DNA from: Paenibacillus sp. FSL K6-1096
GTDB taxonomy: Bacteria > Bacillota > Bacilli > Paenibacillales > Paenibacillaceae
Assembly (NCBI RefSeq): GCF_037977055.1
Contig: NZ_CP150274.1
Coordinates: forward strand, 1,302,001-1,366,000
Reading direction: 5' to 3'
DNA length: 64,000 bases
Shown: piece after piece, positions 7,844 through 16,619 of the stretch
Layout of the letters: every line of letters begins with the position of its first letter
How positions within the stretch are numbered: position 1 is the stretch's first letter
The notes under the pieces: model-generated
The model's input: only the letters and a program-made list of their open reading frames with translations
Told to the model about the DNA's origin: nothing
The model's database searches: none
Position numbers and translations under genes: made by a program

Positions 7844-8455
7844 ATGAGAAAATGGCTGACCGTAATTGTGTATATTTTGTGTATCATACTCGCATTTATT
7901 TACAAGGAAGAGATCCTGTCCTGGCTCAAAAAAGATCACAACCTGTACCTGTCGCTGCTGGCTGCAACAGTCCTGGCCCTGCTGCCTGTGCTGCCTTACA
8001 AGCTGATCATCGGCCTGTTCGGGTATGCGTACGGAAGCCTGGGCGGAGCGCTTCTGTGCTGGACGGCCACCACGATCGCGGCTGCATTAGTATACGGCTG
8101 CGTCAAGTATATGTTCCGGGAGCAGTCCATCGCTTATCTTAGCTCGATCCCGGTGCTGGAGAGGTTCACCTCCGCTGTGCAGCAGCGTCCCTTTGCTTCG
8201 GTTGTTCTTGCCCGGCTGGCGCCTGTCATTCCGCAGATGGCTGTGAATATCTATGCCGGTGCTGCCGAACTGCCCTTCTGGAGCTACCTCAGTGCAACGG
8301 CCCTGGGCAAAGTCCCCGGCATCGCCCTCTACGCCTTCCTCGGCGGACAGATGCTCCAGCATCCGCGAAGTGCGGTGATTGCCGTCCTTGTATATGCTGC
8401 CGTGCTGGCTATTGCCGCCTTCTCCCTGCGCCCGCGCTCTTCTTCCGGCCGCTGA
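7844..8455 (+). CDS. TVP38/TMEM64 family membrane protein
   Basis: A 203-residue polytopic membrane protein of the DedA/VTT (SNARE-associated) superfamily. Hydrophobic segments are clear at the N-terminus (WLTVIVYILCIILAFIY), in LLAATVLALLPVLPYKLIIG, and after GYAYGSLGGALLCW. The conserved VLARLAPVIPQMAVNIYAGA stretch matches the re-entrant-loop region of the family, and the C-terminus has another helix before a basic end. Members are thought to scramble or flip lipids; the substrate is not known here. Start ATG 7844 follows GAAGAAGGGG. Confidence 0.85.
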   Translation: MRKWLTVIVYILCIILAFIYKEEILSWLKKDHNLYLSLLAATVLALLPVLPYKLIIGLFGYAYGSLGGALLCWTATTIAAALVYGCVKYMFREQSIAYLSSIPVLERFTSAVQQRPFASVVLARLAPVIPQMAVNIYAGAAELPFWSYLSATALGKVPGIALYAFLGGQMLQHPRSAVIAVLVYAAVLAIAAFSLRPRSSSGR

Positions 8456-8491
8456 AGTCCGGGCGAACTGGCGGGAAGACTTCATTTGATT

Positions 8492-8518
8492 TATAATTAA
8501 ATTGTGATCTATTTAATT
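8492..8518 (+). promoter_or_regulatory. OhrR-like operator in front of msrAB
   Basis: TATAATTAAATTGTG (8492-8506) differs at two positions from the TACAATT-A-AATTGTA type box bound by the peroxide sensor OhrR in Bacillus. It overlaps a perfect inverted repeat AATTAAAT / ATTTAATT (8495-8502 and 8511-8518). The similarity is seen; binding by an OhrR-type protein is inference. Confidence 0.45.
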
Positions 8519-8544
8519 GCATTTTCGCAAATGGAGGGATAACG

Positions 8545-9531
8545 ATGAGTGAATTTCAAGCTGATTCTATAAACGCCAAGACCGAAAAGGCTACCTTTGC
8601 CGGCGGATGCTTCTGGTGCATGGTATCCCCGTTTGAAGAGCTTCCCGGGATTATTGAGGTGGTCTCCGGGTATACAGGCGGACATACCGTTAATCCGACC
8701 TACGAGGAGGTCTGTTCAGAGACCACAGGACATGTGGAGGCCGTGCAGATTACCTTCAATCCGGATATCTTCCCATACAGCAAGCTGCTGGAGCTGTTCT
8801 GGCAGCAGATTGATCCTACGGATGCCGGAGGACAATTCCATGACCGCGGCACCTCTTATGGAACGGCCATCTTCACTCATTCCGAGGAGCAGCGGGAGCA
8901 GGCTGAAGCATCCAAGGCTGCGCTTGCGGCCAGCGGGCGCTTCTCCGCGCCGATTGTGACCCCGATTCTTCCGGCCAAGCCCTTCTACCCGGCCGAGGAG
9001 TATCATCAGGGCTACCACCGCAAGAATCCAGGGCATTACAAGCGTTACCGCAAGGGCTCCGGGCGGGAAGCGTTCATTGAAGCCCACTGGACCCACAAGG
9101 AGGACCCGCAGAGTCTGAAGGCCCGCCTGACTCCGCTGCAATATGAAGTGACCCAGAACAGCGCCACCGAGTCTCCGTTCCGCAATGAATTCTGGGATCA
9201 TCACGGGGACGGAATCTATGTGGATATCGTCTCCGGTGAACCTCTGTTCAGCTCACAGGATAAATACGATTCCGGCTGCGGCTGGCCTAGCTTCACCCGG
9301 CCGATCCGGGACATTGCCGTGAAGGAGAAAACTGACCTCAGCCATATGATGGTCCGTACCGAGGTGCGCAGCACCTCAGCCGACTCCCATCTCGGCCATG
9401 TCTTCAACGATGGGCCCGGGGCGAACGGGCTGCGCTACTGCATCAATTCGGCAGCGCTCCGCTTTGTTCCCAAGGAAGACCTGGAGAAGGAAGGGTACGG
9501 CGAGTACCGCGTTCTTTTCCAGACGGTCTGA
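8545..9531 (+). CDS. msrAB: Bifunctional peptide methionine sulfoxide reductase MsrA-MsrB
   Basis: Repairs oxidised methionine in proteins, reducing both S and R sulfoxide epimers with thioredoxin. The first half is MsrA, with the catalytic cysteine in [13 protein letters not shown] and the HNPT-like region [15 protein letters not shown]. The second half is MsrB, with SGCGWPSF, the LGHVFNDGP histidine region and the catalytic cysteine in [11 protein letters not shown]. The MsrB part lacks the two CxxC zinc motifs present in some homologues. The fused order A-B and 328-residue length are common in Firmicutes. GGAGGGA precedes the ATG. It forms a single-gene unit ending at a strong hairpin. Confidence 0.95.
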   Translation: MSEFQADSINAKTEKATFAGGCFWCMVSPFEELPGIIEVVSGYTGGHTVNPTYEEVCSETTGHVEAVQITFNPDIFPYSKLLELFWQQIDPTDAGGQFHDRGTSYGTAIFTHSEEQREQAEASKAALAASGRFSAPIVTPILPAKPFYPAEEYHQGYHRKNPGHYKRYRKGSGREAFIEAHWTHKEDPQSLKARLTPLQYEVTQNSATESPFRNEFWDHHGDGIYVDIVSGEPLFSSQDKYDSGCGWPSFTRPIRDIAVKEKTDLSHMMVRTEVRSTSADSHLGHVFNDGPGANGLRYCINSAALRFVPKEDLEKEGYGEYRVLFQTV

Positions 9532-9543
9532 GAACCAGCAGCA

Positions 9544-9588
9544 ACAAGAAGCCTCCAGCCCTGGAATCCGGGACTGGAGGCTTCTTGC
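9544..9588. terminator. Shared bidirectional terminator of msrAB and the DUF4349 gene
   Basis: CAAGAAGCCTCCAG (9544-9557) pairs exactly with CTGGAGGCTTCTTG (9575-9588), a 14-bp stem between two converging genes. Confidence 0.85.
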
Positions 9589-9591
9589 TGT

Positions 9592-10725
9592 CTATTTATT
9601 GTCTTGGTCCGGGTTATCCGCCGGAGCAGCCGGAGCCGCAGGCGGCGGAAGAGGATCGGCAGGGTACTGTACATCTGCTTCCGGCAGACGGTTGCCCGGA
9701 CGAATCCGGTCCGGCTGCGCCGGTTGACGCCGCTTCATCACTCGGCGTAACCAGAATACAATTGCCCCAACCACAGCAGCGATGATGAGCACGGGAAGTG
9801 CAGCTGCCAGTATAACCACCAGCCACTGGAACATAACGGATAAGGCCTTCATGCTGCCTTGCAGCGCTTCGGAGGCCCGTGCTCCCAGCGGTCCCTGTGC
9901 CTTGCTTTTGGTAGCGGCCAGGCTCTCCTGTGTCTCGTACAGACGAAGCTCTACCGTCGAGAAGGCGACATTCTGGTCAATATAGCGCATTCTGCCCTTA
10001 ATCTGTTCAATAGATTCCTGGATCTCACCGAGCTGGTTGGCGAACTGGACGAGATCTGCCGGTTTGGTCGCTTTTTTCATGAAATCAATGTATTGGGTCT
10101 CCATCAGCTGCTTCGCCTTGAGGCGCGACTCCAGATCGACGTACTCCTCTGACACATCCTGCCCCTGAATGCTCCGCTGCAGCTCCTCATGCTTAACCTT
10201 CTCCAGATTATTCAGGAAAGGTGAGAAGCCCGACGCAGGCACCTTCATCACAAAGGTTCCGCCCTTCTCATATTCAGACATGCTCTCCGAGAATTCAATA
10301 ATGTATCCGCCGGCCAGCGTAACCATATTGCGTACTTCAGTCTGTGCAGCCCCGTAATCGGCAACCTCCATAGTGAGGTTAGCCTTGTAGATCAGCTTCT
10401 TGTTCAGGCCCGCCACGACATCAGTTCCGGTGAACCCCGCCGGTGTCTGCGCGGTCTCAGGACTTCCCGCAGCCGCATCAGAGCCGCTCCCTTGCTGGGC
10501 AGCCGGATCATTGGCCGCAGCCGCGTTGTTACTGGTGCTGTCATTCTTTTCCGCTACCTTAGAATCAGGAAGGCTGGCGGATGATCCTTCGGTCTTCGCT
10601 TCAGAGGTGAAGGCATTCTCCACTGCCCGGTCTGCCCCCGAGTCTTCATTTGCCGAGCTGCAGCCTGCCAGAACAACCGCCGTAATAAATATACACAATA
10701 AATAATGCAGACCCCATTTGCGCAT
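9592..10725 (-). CDS. DUF4349 lipoprotein
   Basis: A 377-residue exported lipoprotein with a lipobox VVLAGC near residue 22 and a long low-complexity Ala/Ser/Asp linker (residues about 25-100). The DUF4349 domain follows: the YKANLTMEVADYGAA strand, a GGYIIEFSESMSEYEKGGTF segment, DVSEEYVDLESRLKAK, a coiled coil around QLGEIQESIEQIKGRMRYID, and FSTVELRLYE. It has a C-terminal membrane helix (FQWLVVILAAALPVLIIAAV) and a Pro-rich cytoplasmic tail. Function of the family is unknown; an envelope-spanning role fits. ATG 10725 was preferred over 10731 because of spacing to GGAGGA. Confidence 0.85.
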   Translation of the reverse strand: MRKWGLHYLLCIFITAVVLAGCSSANEDSGADRAVENAFTSEAKTEGSSASLPDSKVAEKNDSTSNNAAAANDPAAQQGSGSDAAAGSPETAQTPAGFTGTDVVAGLNKKLIYKANLTMEVADYGAAQTEVRNMVTLAGGYIIEFSESMSEYEKGGTFVMKVPASGFSPFLNNLEKVKHEELQRSIQGQDVSEEYVDLESRLKAKQLMETQYIDFMKKATKPADLVQFANQLGEIQESIEQIKGRMRYIDQNVAFSTVELRLYETQESLAATKSKAQGPLGARASEALQGSMKALSVMFQWLVVILAAALPVLIIAAVVGAIVFWLRRVMKRRQPAQPDRIRPGNRLPEADVQYPADPLPPPAAPAAPADNPDQDNK

Positions 10726-10902
10726 GTTCATTCCTCCAAATCATTGTTATGGTCCTCGCTCCGAAGGTTCGGGCTTTCACGGCGGACGGCCGTTATCTCT
10801 GTAGGTCTCATCCGCGCTTATCCCTCTGACGTTCCAGAAGCTGGAAGGTTGCAGTCACCTGGAAAAATAATCAACAGAACCGTGCTGCTGCGGTTGGCCT
10901 GT

Positions 10903-10987
10903 TTGCGAAATGGGTATTCATTTGTTACAATAATGTTGATTTAGCTAAAAAACCACACCAAATACCCTTATTCGACTCGAATAAGGG
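10903..10987 (+). promoter_or_regulatory. Promoter and leader hairpin of the DUF1540 gene
   Basis: TTGCGA (10903-10908) and TACAAT (10926-10931) are spaced by 17 bp. The resulting leader of about 145 bases contains a perfect hairpin, CCCTTATTCG-ACT-CGAATAAGGG split over 10965-10987, with no T-run on the plus strand. The ribosome binding site GGAGGTGA further down sits in the loop between GAGG and CCTC, which can pair. The remainder of the 10726-11083 gap showed no gene. Confidence 0.5.
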
Positions 10988-11083
10988 CAGGCACTGTCCG
11001 GACAAGCTCCACCTTGTACCGGAAGCTGTATTCAGTTCTTGACGGATGGTTGTGGCCATCAACGGTTAGAGGAGGTGAACCTC

Positions 11084-11236
11084 ATGGCAAAAGACGTATT
11101 GTGTGCAGTAAATTCCTGTACCTACTGGGCTGAAGAGAACAAATGCAACGCCGAGTCCATCTTTGTTGCTTACCACAGCTCCAAGCAGCCTACAGAAGCT
11201 GAAGAAACAGACTGCAAAACCTTCGAAAGAAAATAA
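11084..11236 (+). CDS. DUF1540 small cysteine protein
   Basis: A 50-residue protein with the four spaced cysteines of DUF1540: VLCAVNSCTYW, NKCNAESIFV and TDCKTFERK (Cys 7, 12, 21, 44). The pattern suggests a small zinc or other metal site. The function of the family is not established. The start ATG 11084 has a near-ideal GGAGGTGA ribosome site; a longer in-frame reading from 11039 has none. It is transcribed alone and converges with metE. Confidence 0.8.
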   Translation: MAKDVLCAVNSCTYWAEENKCNAESIFVAYHSSKQPTEAEETDCKTFERK

Positions 11237-11257
11237 TAAATGACTTATTAAGTGAAT

Positions 11258-11290
11258 GAAGGGGCCCTCCACGGTTCCTTCTTTCTTTTC
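11258..11290 (+). terminator. Possible terminator after the DUF1540 gene
   Basis: GAAGG (11258-11262) can pair with CCTTC (11277-11281), followed by TTTCTTTTC. A second short hairpin (CTCATTCT / AGAATGAG) lies just downstream. Stem is short, so confidence is modest. Confidence 0.4.
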
Positions 11291-11326
11291 TCATTCTAGC
11301 AAGAATGAGAATTATTATCAAGTGTT

Positions 11327-13627
11327 TTATTGGCTGACTGCCCCGCTCTTCTCTCTGACAAGCTCCGCAGCCTTCACCATATTACGCAGGGCTGCTATCG
11401 TCTCCTCCCAGCCGCGTGTCTTCAGTCCGCAGTCCGGATTAATCCAGAATTGCTGCACCTCCAGTACGCGCAGTGCCCGTTCAATGGCTGAGGTCATTTC
11501 CTCTACAACAGGTACACGCGGGCTATGGATATCATAGACACCAAGGCCAATCCCCTTGTCGTATTCCTGCTCCTCGAAGCTGACGATCAGCTCTCCATGA
11601 CTGCGTGAGGTCTCAATCGAGATCACATCCGCATCCATCGCCGAGATCGACTCAATCATGTCATTGAATTCACTGTAGCACATATGCGTATGCACCTGTG
11701 TAGTCGCCTTGACATGATTCGTGGCAGTGCGGAAGGACTTCACCGCCCAGTTCAGATAATGGGCATGGTCTCTTGCCTTCAGCGGCAGCCCTTCGCGGAT
11801 CGCCGGCTCATCCACCTGGATCATCTCGATGCCTGCGGCTTCCAGGGCGGATACTTCATGGCGGAGGGCCAAAGCGATCTGTCCCGCGACCGCTTCGCGG
11901 CTGAGATCGTCACGGACAAAGGACCAGTTGAGAATCGTTACCGGACCGGTCAGCATCCCCTTCACCGGCAGCTTAGTCAGCGACTGGGCATATACGCTTT
12001 CTTTGACGGTCATCGGCTCGGTGAAAGCAACATCGGCGTAAATGACCGGCGGCTTCACGCAGCGTGAGCCATACGATTGCACCCAGCCGCCTGATGTGAA
12101 GAGATAACCGGCCAGCTTCTCCCCGAAGAATTCCACCATATCCGTACGCTCGAACTCTCCATGCACCAGTACATCGAGACCAAGCTCCTCCTGAATTGTA
12201 ATGGCCTCAGCAATCTGCCGTTTGATGAACCCGTCATAGCGCTCCTGGTTCCAGACTCCCTTGCGCCATTTCAGCCGGGCCTGGCGCACCTCAGCCGTCT
12301 GCGGGAAGCTGCCGATGGTCGTCGTCGGCAGCAGCGGCAGACGCCATTTCTCCTGCTGCACCTTCACGCGCTCGGCAAAGGGCAGACTGCGGTAATCCGG
12401 CAGCGCGGCCAGTGCGCGCACCTGCTCTGCCACATCGGTGCGGCTGCGTTCCGGCAGCGCACGGAACTCTGCCAGTGCCTCGCGGCTGCGGGCCAGCTCA
12501 GCAGCGTACTGCTCCGCTCCTTCGTTCGCAGCGGCTGCAATCAGCACCAGCTCTGCCAGCTTTTCATTGGCAAATGCCAAGGCTTGCTTGACTGGTGCCT
12601 TCAGCTTGGCTTCCCCTTCTACCGTTACCGGAACATGCAGCAGGCTGGAGGATGGCTGGAGAATCAGCTTACCTTGAGGCACAATTTTCTGCAATTCAGC
12701 AACCAGCGCCAGCTTCGCATCCAGGTCAGCCCGCCAGATGTTGCGTCCATCGAGAATCCCTGCGCCAAGCGTCTTATCCTGCGGCCAGCCGAGGCGGGTA
12801 ACCGACTCCAGATTCTTGCCTCCGTCATGGACGAAGTCAAGGCCCAAGCCCTGCACAGGCAGCACCAGCAGCGCTTCAAGCGGCTCCGCCGCCTCGAAAT
12901 AGGTCTGCAGCATAAGCTTCAATCCAGGGACAGCGGCGCTAATCTCACTGTATATGCGCTTCAGCAGCGCGGTATCCTCTGCGGTCAGGCCGGTAACGAT
13001 AGCCGGCTCATCGATCTGCACCCAGGCTACCCCTTCCGCCTGCAGCTCCTGCAGCACCTGCACATACAGCGGGAGGAAACGCTCGGCAACCTCGTTGGTT
13101 TCTGCTGCCGGGAAGCCTTTGGACAGCTTCAGGAAGGTATACAATCCGACTATAACAGGCTTGCCTTCAATGCCTGCCCGCTCCTTGGCGAACCGGTAGG
13201 CGGCCAGCGGCTTGTTCGCAGTCAGCGTTGGTGTCACACCGCCGATCTCGGGAACGATGTAGTGGTAATTGGTATTGAACCATTTGGTCATCTCGCAGGC
13301 TGTAGCTGCAGCGTTGCCGCGGGCCATGGCGAAATAGAGCTCCAGCGGAATGTCGCCGCCCTTATACCCATAGCGTTCAGGCACAATTCCGAACATTACA
13401 GCGGTATCCAGCACATGGTCATAGAAGGTGAAGTCTCCCACCGGAATCAGCTCAACCCCTGCCTGCTGCTGAGTCTGCAGATGCTGAAGCTGGATCTCCT
13501 CCATCTGCGAGCGGAAGCTCTGCTCATCGGTTTTGCCGGCCCAGTATGACTCCAGCAGTTTCTTCCATTCACGGTTCTTGCCGATTCTCGGATACCCGAG
13601 ACTGCTTGTTATGATTCCTTTGCTCAT
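11327..13627 (-). CDS. metE: Cobalamin-independent methionine synthase MetE
   Basis: Transfers a methyl group from 5-methyltetrahydropteroyl-triglutamate to homocysteine, the last step of methionine synthesis. The 766 residues have the family's two-barrel layout: the N-terminal SSLGYPRIGKNREWKK, the substrate-binding LPLLPTTTIGSFPQT segment in the middle, and zinc ligands in HTHMCYSEF and WINPDCGLKTRGW near the C-terminus. Start ATG 13627 (MSKGIITSS) has AGAGGAGTGG upstream; the longer reading from 13663 is not supported. I looked for an S-box (SAM) riboswitch or T-box upstream and saw neither, which is unusual for a methionine gene in Firmicutes. Confidence 0.96.
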   Translation of the reverse strand: MSKGIITSSLGYPRIGKNREWKKLLESYWAGKTDEQSFRSQMEEIQLQHLQTQQQAGVELIPVGDFTFYDHVLDTAVMFGIVPERYGYKGGDIPLELYFAMARGNAAATACEMTKWFNTNYHYIVPEIGGVTPTLTANKPLAAYRFAKERAGIEGKPVIVGLYTFLKLSKGFPAAETNEVAERFLPLYVQVLQELQAEGVAWVQIDEPAIVTGLTAEDTALLKRIYSEISAAVPGLKLMLQTYFEAAEPLEALLVLPVQGLGLDFVHDGGKNLESVTRLGWPQDKTLGAGILDGRNIWRADLDAKLALVAELQKIVPQGKLILQPSSSLLHVPVTVEGEAKLKAPVKQALAFANEKLAELVLIAAAANEGAEQYAAELARSREALAEFRALPERSRTDVAEQVRALAALPDYRSLPFAERVKVQQEKWRLPLLPTTTIGSFPQTAEVRQARLKWRKGVWNQERYDGFIKRQIAEAITIQEELGLDVLVHGEFERTDMVEFFGEKLAGYLFTSGGWVQSYGSRCVKPPVIYADVAFTEPMTVKESVYAQSLTKLPVKGMLTGPVTILNWSFVRDDLSREAVAGQIALALRHEVSALEAAGIEMIQVDEPAIREGLPLKARDHAHYLNWAVKSFRTATNHVKATTQVHTHMCYSEFNDMIESISAMDADVISIETSRSHGELIVSFEEQEYDKGIGLGVYDIHSPRVPVVEEMTSAIERALRVLEVQQFWINPDCGLKTRGWEETIAALRNMVKAAELVREKSGAVSQ

Positions 13628-13738
13628 TAAGTCCACTCCTCTGTGTACGAATTCTGATGCCATCTTACTGGACTCCCCCGGCGGCGGGCAACAGATTCCG
13701 GCGATTTCCGCTATACAGATTCCCTATAGCAGAACGCC

Positions 13739-13772
13739 AAAAAAGCTGCCCCTCACGAATGAGAAGCAGCTT
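13739..13772 (-). terminator. Terminator of uppP
   Basis: On the minus strand AAGCTGC and GCAGCTT arms enclose a 16-base loop and are followed by TTTT. It separates uppP from metE. Confidence 0.8.
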
Positions 13773-13795
13773 GAGCTTGTGCAGCCCTACCCTTT

Positions 13796-14656
13796 TCAGA
13801 ACCAGACCAGATAGACCACGCCCGCAAGTACAATCCGGTAAATGGCAAAGGGCAGCAGCTTGATCCGGTTGATCAGCTTCAGGAAGAAACGCATGGATAT
13901 GAGTGCAAATACGAAGGCGCTAATGAAGCCCGCAATGAAGAACGGCAAGGCGTCCAGCGTGAAATACTGCCAGTTCTTCAGCAGGGAGATCAGGCTTGCT
14001 CCGGCCATAATCGGCACGGCCATGATGAAGGTGAAATCGGCTGCCGCCCGGTGGCTCATGCCCAGCAGCACTCCCCCGGAGATCGTCGAACCGGACCGCG
14101 AGAAGCCCGGCCAGAGGGAGACACATTGAATCAGACCGACCGATAGCGCCTGTCTATATGTAATCTGGTCGATACTCTCGGTTCTGGCCTTGCGGGGAGC
14201 GAAACGGTCCGCACAGATCATGAATAGCGCTCCAACGACAAGACCGATCAGCACGGTTGAAGTGGAGAACAGATGCTCATCGATGTAGTCCTCCAGCAGG
14301 AACCCGAACACACCGGCCGGGAGCAGACCCACAATGATATGAGTCAGCTTAAGCTTTCCCTCTGTAACCACCTGCGGCTGCCCTTCCGGCACCACCGCCA
14401 TTTCCTTACGGCTGAGCTTACGGAGTCCCAGCAGGTCAATGAACCGGTTGCGGAAAATAATCACTACGGCGAGTATCGAGCCTAACTGGATCACAACCTT
14501 GAACGTGTTGGCTGTGTACTTGCCGAGGAATTCCTGCGATTTCAGCCACATATCATCCACGATGATCATATGGCCCGTTGAGGATACCGGAGCAAATTCC
14601 GTCAGCCCTTCGACAATACCCAGGATGATTGCTTTGATAATGGTCAGCAGCTCCAT
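13796..14656 (-). CDS. uppP: Undecaprenyl-diphosphatase UppP (BacA)
   Basis: Dephosphorylates undecaprenyl diphosphate on the outer side of the membrane, recycling the lipid carrier for peptidoglycan and wall polymers and giving low-level bacitracin resistance. Signature motifs are visible: EGLTEFAPVSSTGHMI (the E-x3-E and PVSSTGH motifs) and SLWPGFSRSGSTISGGVLLG. The 286 residues contain about eight hydrophobic segments. ATG 14656 follows AAGGGGG. A -10 box TATAAT is visible on the minus strand at 14680-14685. It is a single-gene unit. Confidence 0.95.
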   Translation of the reverse strand: MELLTIIKAIILGIVEGLTEFAPVSSTGHMIIVDDMWLKSQEFLGKYTANTFKVVIQLGSILAVVIIFRNRFIDLLGLRKLSRKEMAVVPEGQPQVVTEGKLKLTHIIVGLLPAGVFGFLLEDYIDEHLFSTSTVLIGLVVGALFMICADRFAPRKARTESIDQITYRQALSVGLIQCVSLWPGFSRSGSTISGGVLLGMSHRAAADFTFIMAVPIMAGASLISLLKNWQYFTLDALPFFIAGFISAFVFALISMRFFLKLINRIKLLPFAIYRIVLAGVVYLVWF

Positions 14657-14760
14657 CGTTAACCCCCTTTATTGTTTTCATTATAATAACTGTAAACTCG
14701 CGCAGCCATTTCTGAAACTTGCAGATCACTTGCAATAAATGCATAAAGTAATGATTCAGG

Positions 14761-14808
14761 TTGACAGGCCGAAATTCACAATCTATAATTACATGCATGT
14801 GCATGCAT
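14761..14808 (+). promoter_or_regulatory. Consensus sigma-A promoter and palindromic operator of namA
   Basis: TTGACA (14761-14766) and TATAAT (14784-14789) with exactly 17 bp between them form a perfect consensus promoter. The expected start point (about 14796) lies inside ATGCATG-TG-CATGCAT (14793-14808), a perfect inverted repeat of the size used by MarR-family repressors. A MarR gene follows namA. Confidence 0.8.
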
Positions 14809-14885
14809 TTAATTTGCGGATTAGCTTCATTCTCTCTTAATCTGCCGCGTGCCAATCCCAGCCATAATGAAGGAGCGAGCCCCCA

Positions 14886-15914
14886 ATGAATGATCTGTTC
14901 ACGCCTTATACGTATAAAAGCCTGAAACTGAAGAACCGGGTAGTCATGCCGCCCATGTGCCAGTATTCAGTTGCCAATAAAGATGGAATCGCCACAGACT
15001 GGCATTACAACCACTATGTCAGCCGTGCGGTCGGCGGCACCGGACTGATCATTGTCGAGATGACCGACGTTGAACCTGATGGCCGTATTACAGATTATGA
15101 TCTGGGCCTCTGGTCAGATGATCAGATCCCGGCGCTGGCGCGGATTGTTGAAGCCAGCCACGCCCATGGTGCCAAGATCGGAATTCAGATTGCCCATGCC
15201 GGGCGCAAGGCAGAGGATGCCAAGCTTCCTGTCTCTTCTTCCGCCATTCCTTATGACAGCAACTCCAAGACTCCCCATGCGCTGACGACAGAGGAAGTGA
15301 AGGAGATGGTTCAGAAATTCAAGCGGAGCGTGCAACGGGCTGTCCAGGCCGGGTTCGATACCATTGAACTGCATGGTGCCCATGGGTATCTGATTCACCA
15401 GTTCCATTCGCCGCTGACCAACAAGCGGACAGATGAGTACGGCCAGGATCGGACCTTGTTCGGCCGGGAGGTTATCTCTGCCGCCAAAAGCGTTATGCCG
15501 GAGGACATGCCGCTGATCATGCGGATTTCGGCCCGGGAGTATGTGGAAGGCGGATACGGCATCCGCGAGAGTCTGGAGATCAGCAGAGCTTATAAGGAAG
15601 CTGGAGCGGATATTTTCCATATCAGTTCAGGCGGTGAGGGACCGGTTGGCGCAGAGGGCGGACCAGGCACTCAGGCGGCCTATCAAGTATCACTGGCAAG
15701 AACAATCAAGCAGGAGCTGAATGTGCCGGTCATTGCTGTGGGCCGGTTGGATGAAGCCGTATTAGCCGATGCAGTAATAGGCAATGAGGAAGCTGACTTG
15801 GTGGCGGTTGGCCGGGGAATGCTCCGTAACCCTTACTGGACACTGGAGGCTGGTGTGAAGCTGGGCAAAGACGCAGACGTTCCTAAGCAGTATAAATTAG
15901 GGTTCCCGCGTTAA
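14886..15914 (+). CDS. namA: NADPH dehydrogenase NamA (old yellow enzyme, YqjM type)
   Basis: An FMN-dependent ene-reductase of the old yellow enzyme family that reduces activated C=C bonds and nitro compounds, usually in electrophile detoxification. The 342 residues give a complete TIM barrel: KNRVVMPPMCQYSV (with the cysteine typical of YqjM near the flavin), IQIAHAGRKA, GFDTIELHGAHGYLIHQF with the substrate-binding His pair, the FSPLTNKRTDEYG-type loop, and VAVGRGMLRNPYW. ATG 14886 is preceded by GAAGGAG. The perfect promoter overlapped by a palindrome suggests strong but repressed expression. Confidence 0.95.
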   Translation: MNDLFTPYTYKSLKLKNRVVMPPMCQYSVANKDGIATDWHYNHYVSRAVGGTGLIIVEMTDVEPDGRITDYDLGLWSDDQIPALARIVEASHAHGAKIGIQIAHAGRKAEDAKLPVSSSAIPYDSNSKTPHALTTEEVKEMVQKFKRSVQRAVQAGFDTIELHGAHGYLIHQFHSPLTNKRTDEYGQDRTLFGREVISAAKSVMPEDMPLIMRISAREYVEGGYGIRESLEISRAYKEAGADIFHISSGGEGPVGAEGGPGTQAAYQVSLARTIKQELNVPVIAVGRLDEAVLADAVIGNEEADLVAVGRGMLRNPYWTLEAGVKLGKDADVPKQYKLGFPR

Positions 15915-16021
15915 GGACAGCTTGTCAGCAGCCTGGGCCAGGGTGTCCTTCACTTCTTGCGGGTGGTATACTGTATAACAATTAATATTCATCACAGCTA
16001 TGCAACGGAAGGATGAAAGAC

Positions 16022-16456
16022 ATGACGATCCCCCCTGCCAATGACCTGATAACCAGCTGGTTGTCTCTCTCTCATATACAGATGAATGTAGCCGCAGCCC
16101 TTGAAGCGAAGCTGACCGAGAACTATCAGCTATCACTCAAGGAGTTCTATGTATTGTTGTTTCTGTCCGAAGCTCCCGAGAAAAAGCTGAAGCTGCTGCA
16201 GCTGGAATCCATGGTCGGGCTGAGCCAAAGCGCTATGTCCCGGCTCGTCAGCCGTTTCGAGGCCAAGGGCTGCGGAGCGCTTGAGCGCAAGTCCTGCGAG
16301 GAGGACCGCAGAAGCATCTATACGTCCCTGACTCCGATCGGTCAGAGCAAGGTGGACCAGGCGCGGCAGACCGTTATCGAGGTGCTGCAGGAAGCATTTC
16401 CTGTGGCGGACACGCAGCAGTTGCTGGAGCAGCTTATCCAATTGAAGCAGTCCTAG
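16022..16456 (+). CDS. MarR-family transcriptional regulator
   Basis: A 144-residue winged-helix protein: a helical N-terminus (ITSWLSLSHIQMNVAAALEA), KEFYVLLFLSEAPEKKL, the HTH MVGLSQSAMSRLVSRFEAKG, and the wing CEEDRRSIYTSLTPIG. Start at ATG 16022 is chosen because GGAAGG lies nine bases upstream; it directly abuts the earlier ATG 16013. A -10 like TATACT is at 15967-15972. It follows namA in the same direction, 107 bp downstream, and is the best candidate to bind the palindrome over the namA promoter. The OhrR-type N-terminal cysteine is not present. Confidence 0.85.
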   Translation: MTIPPANDLITSWLSLSHIQMNVAAALEAKLTENYQLSLKEFYVLLFLSEAPEKKLKLLQLESMVGLSQSAMSRLVSRFEAKGCGALERKSCEEDRRSIYTSLTPIGQSKVDQARQTVIEVLQEAFPVADTQQLLEQLIQLKQS

Positions 16457-16482
16457 ACCCGGGCAGATGCCTGCCGGGTGAA

Positions 16483-16517
16483 CCCGCCGTCCCTTCTTAG
16501 GGGCGGCGGTTTTTTTG
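16483..16517 (+). terminator. Terminator of the MarR gene
   Basis: CCGCCGTCCC pairs with GGGGCGGCGG around a TTCTTA loop, followed by seven T residues. Confidence 0.9.
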
Positions 16518-16619
16518 CTTGTCCTGCTGATTATCCGTTACCGGAGCAGCTAACAAAGCTGAAATACGGTATACTAGCAGCAAACAGCTGGACGGGAACG
16601 TCCATGTGGAGGGACTGCT

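Noticed and set aside
11306..11320. Fur-box-like TGAGAATTATTATCA
   Set aside because: It differs by one base from the 7-1-7 box but lies between two converging gene ends, not at a promoter. It is probably part of a hairpin tail.
12161..13549. 462-codon plus-strand frame over metE
   Set aside because: Antisense shadow of metE, without family motifs.
13628..13738. SAM riboswitch or T-box before metE
   Set aside because: The interval is short and lacks the conserved S-box and T-box sequences; only a short GCTATA/TATAGC repeat is visible.
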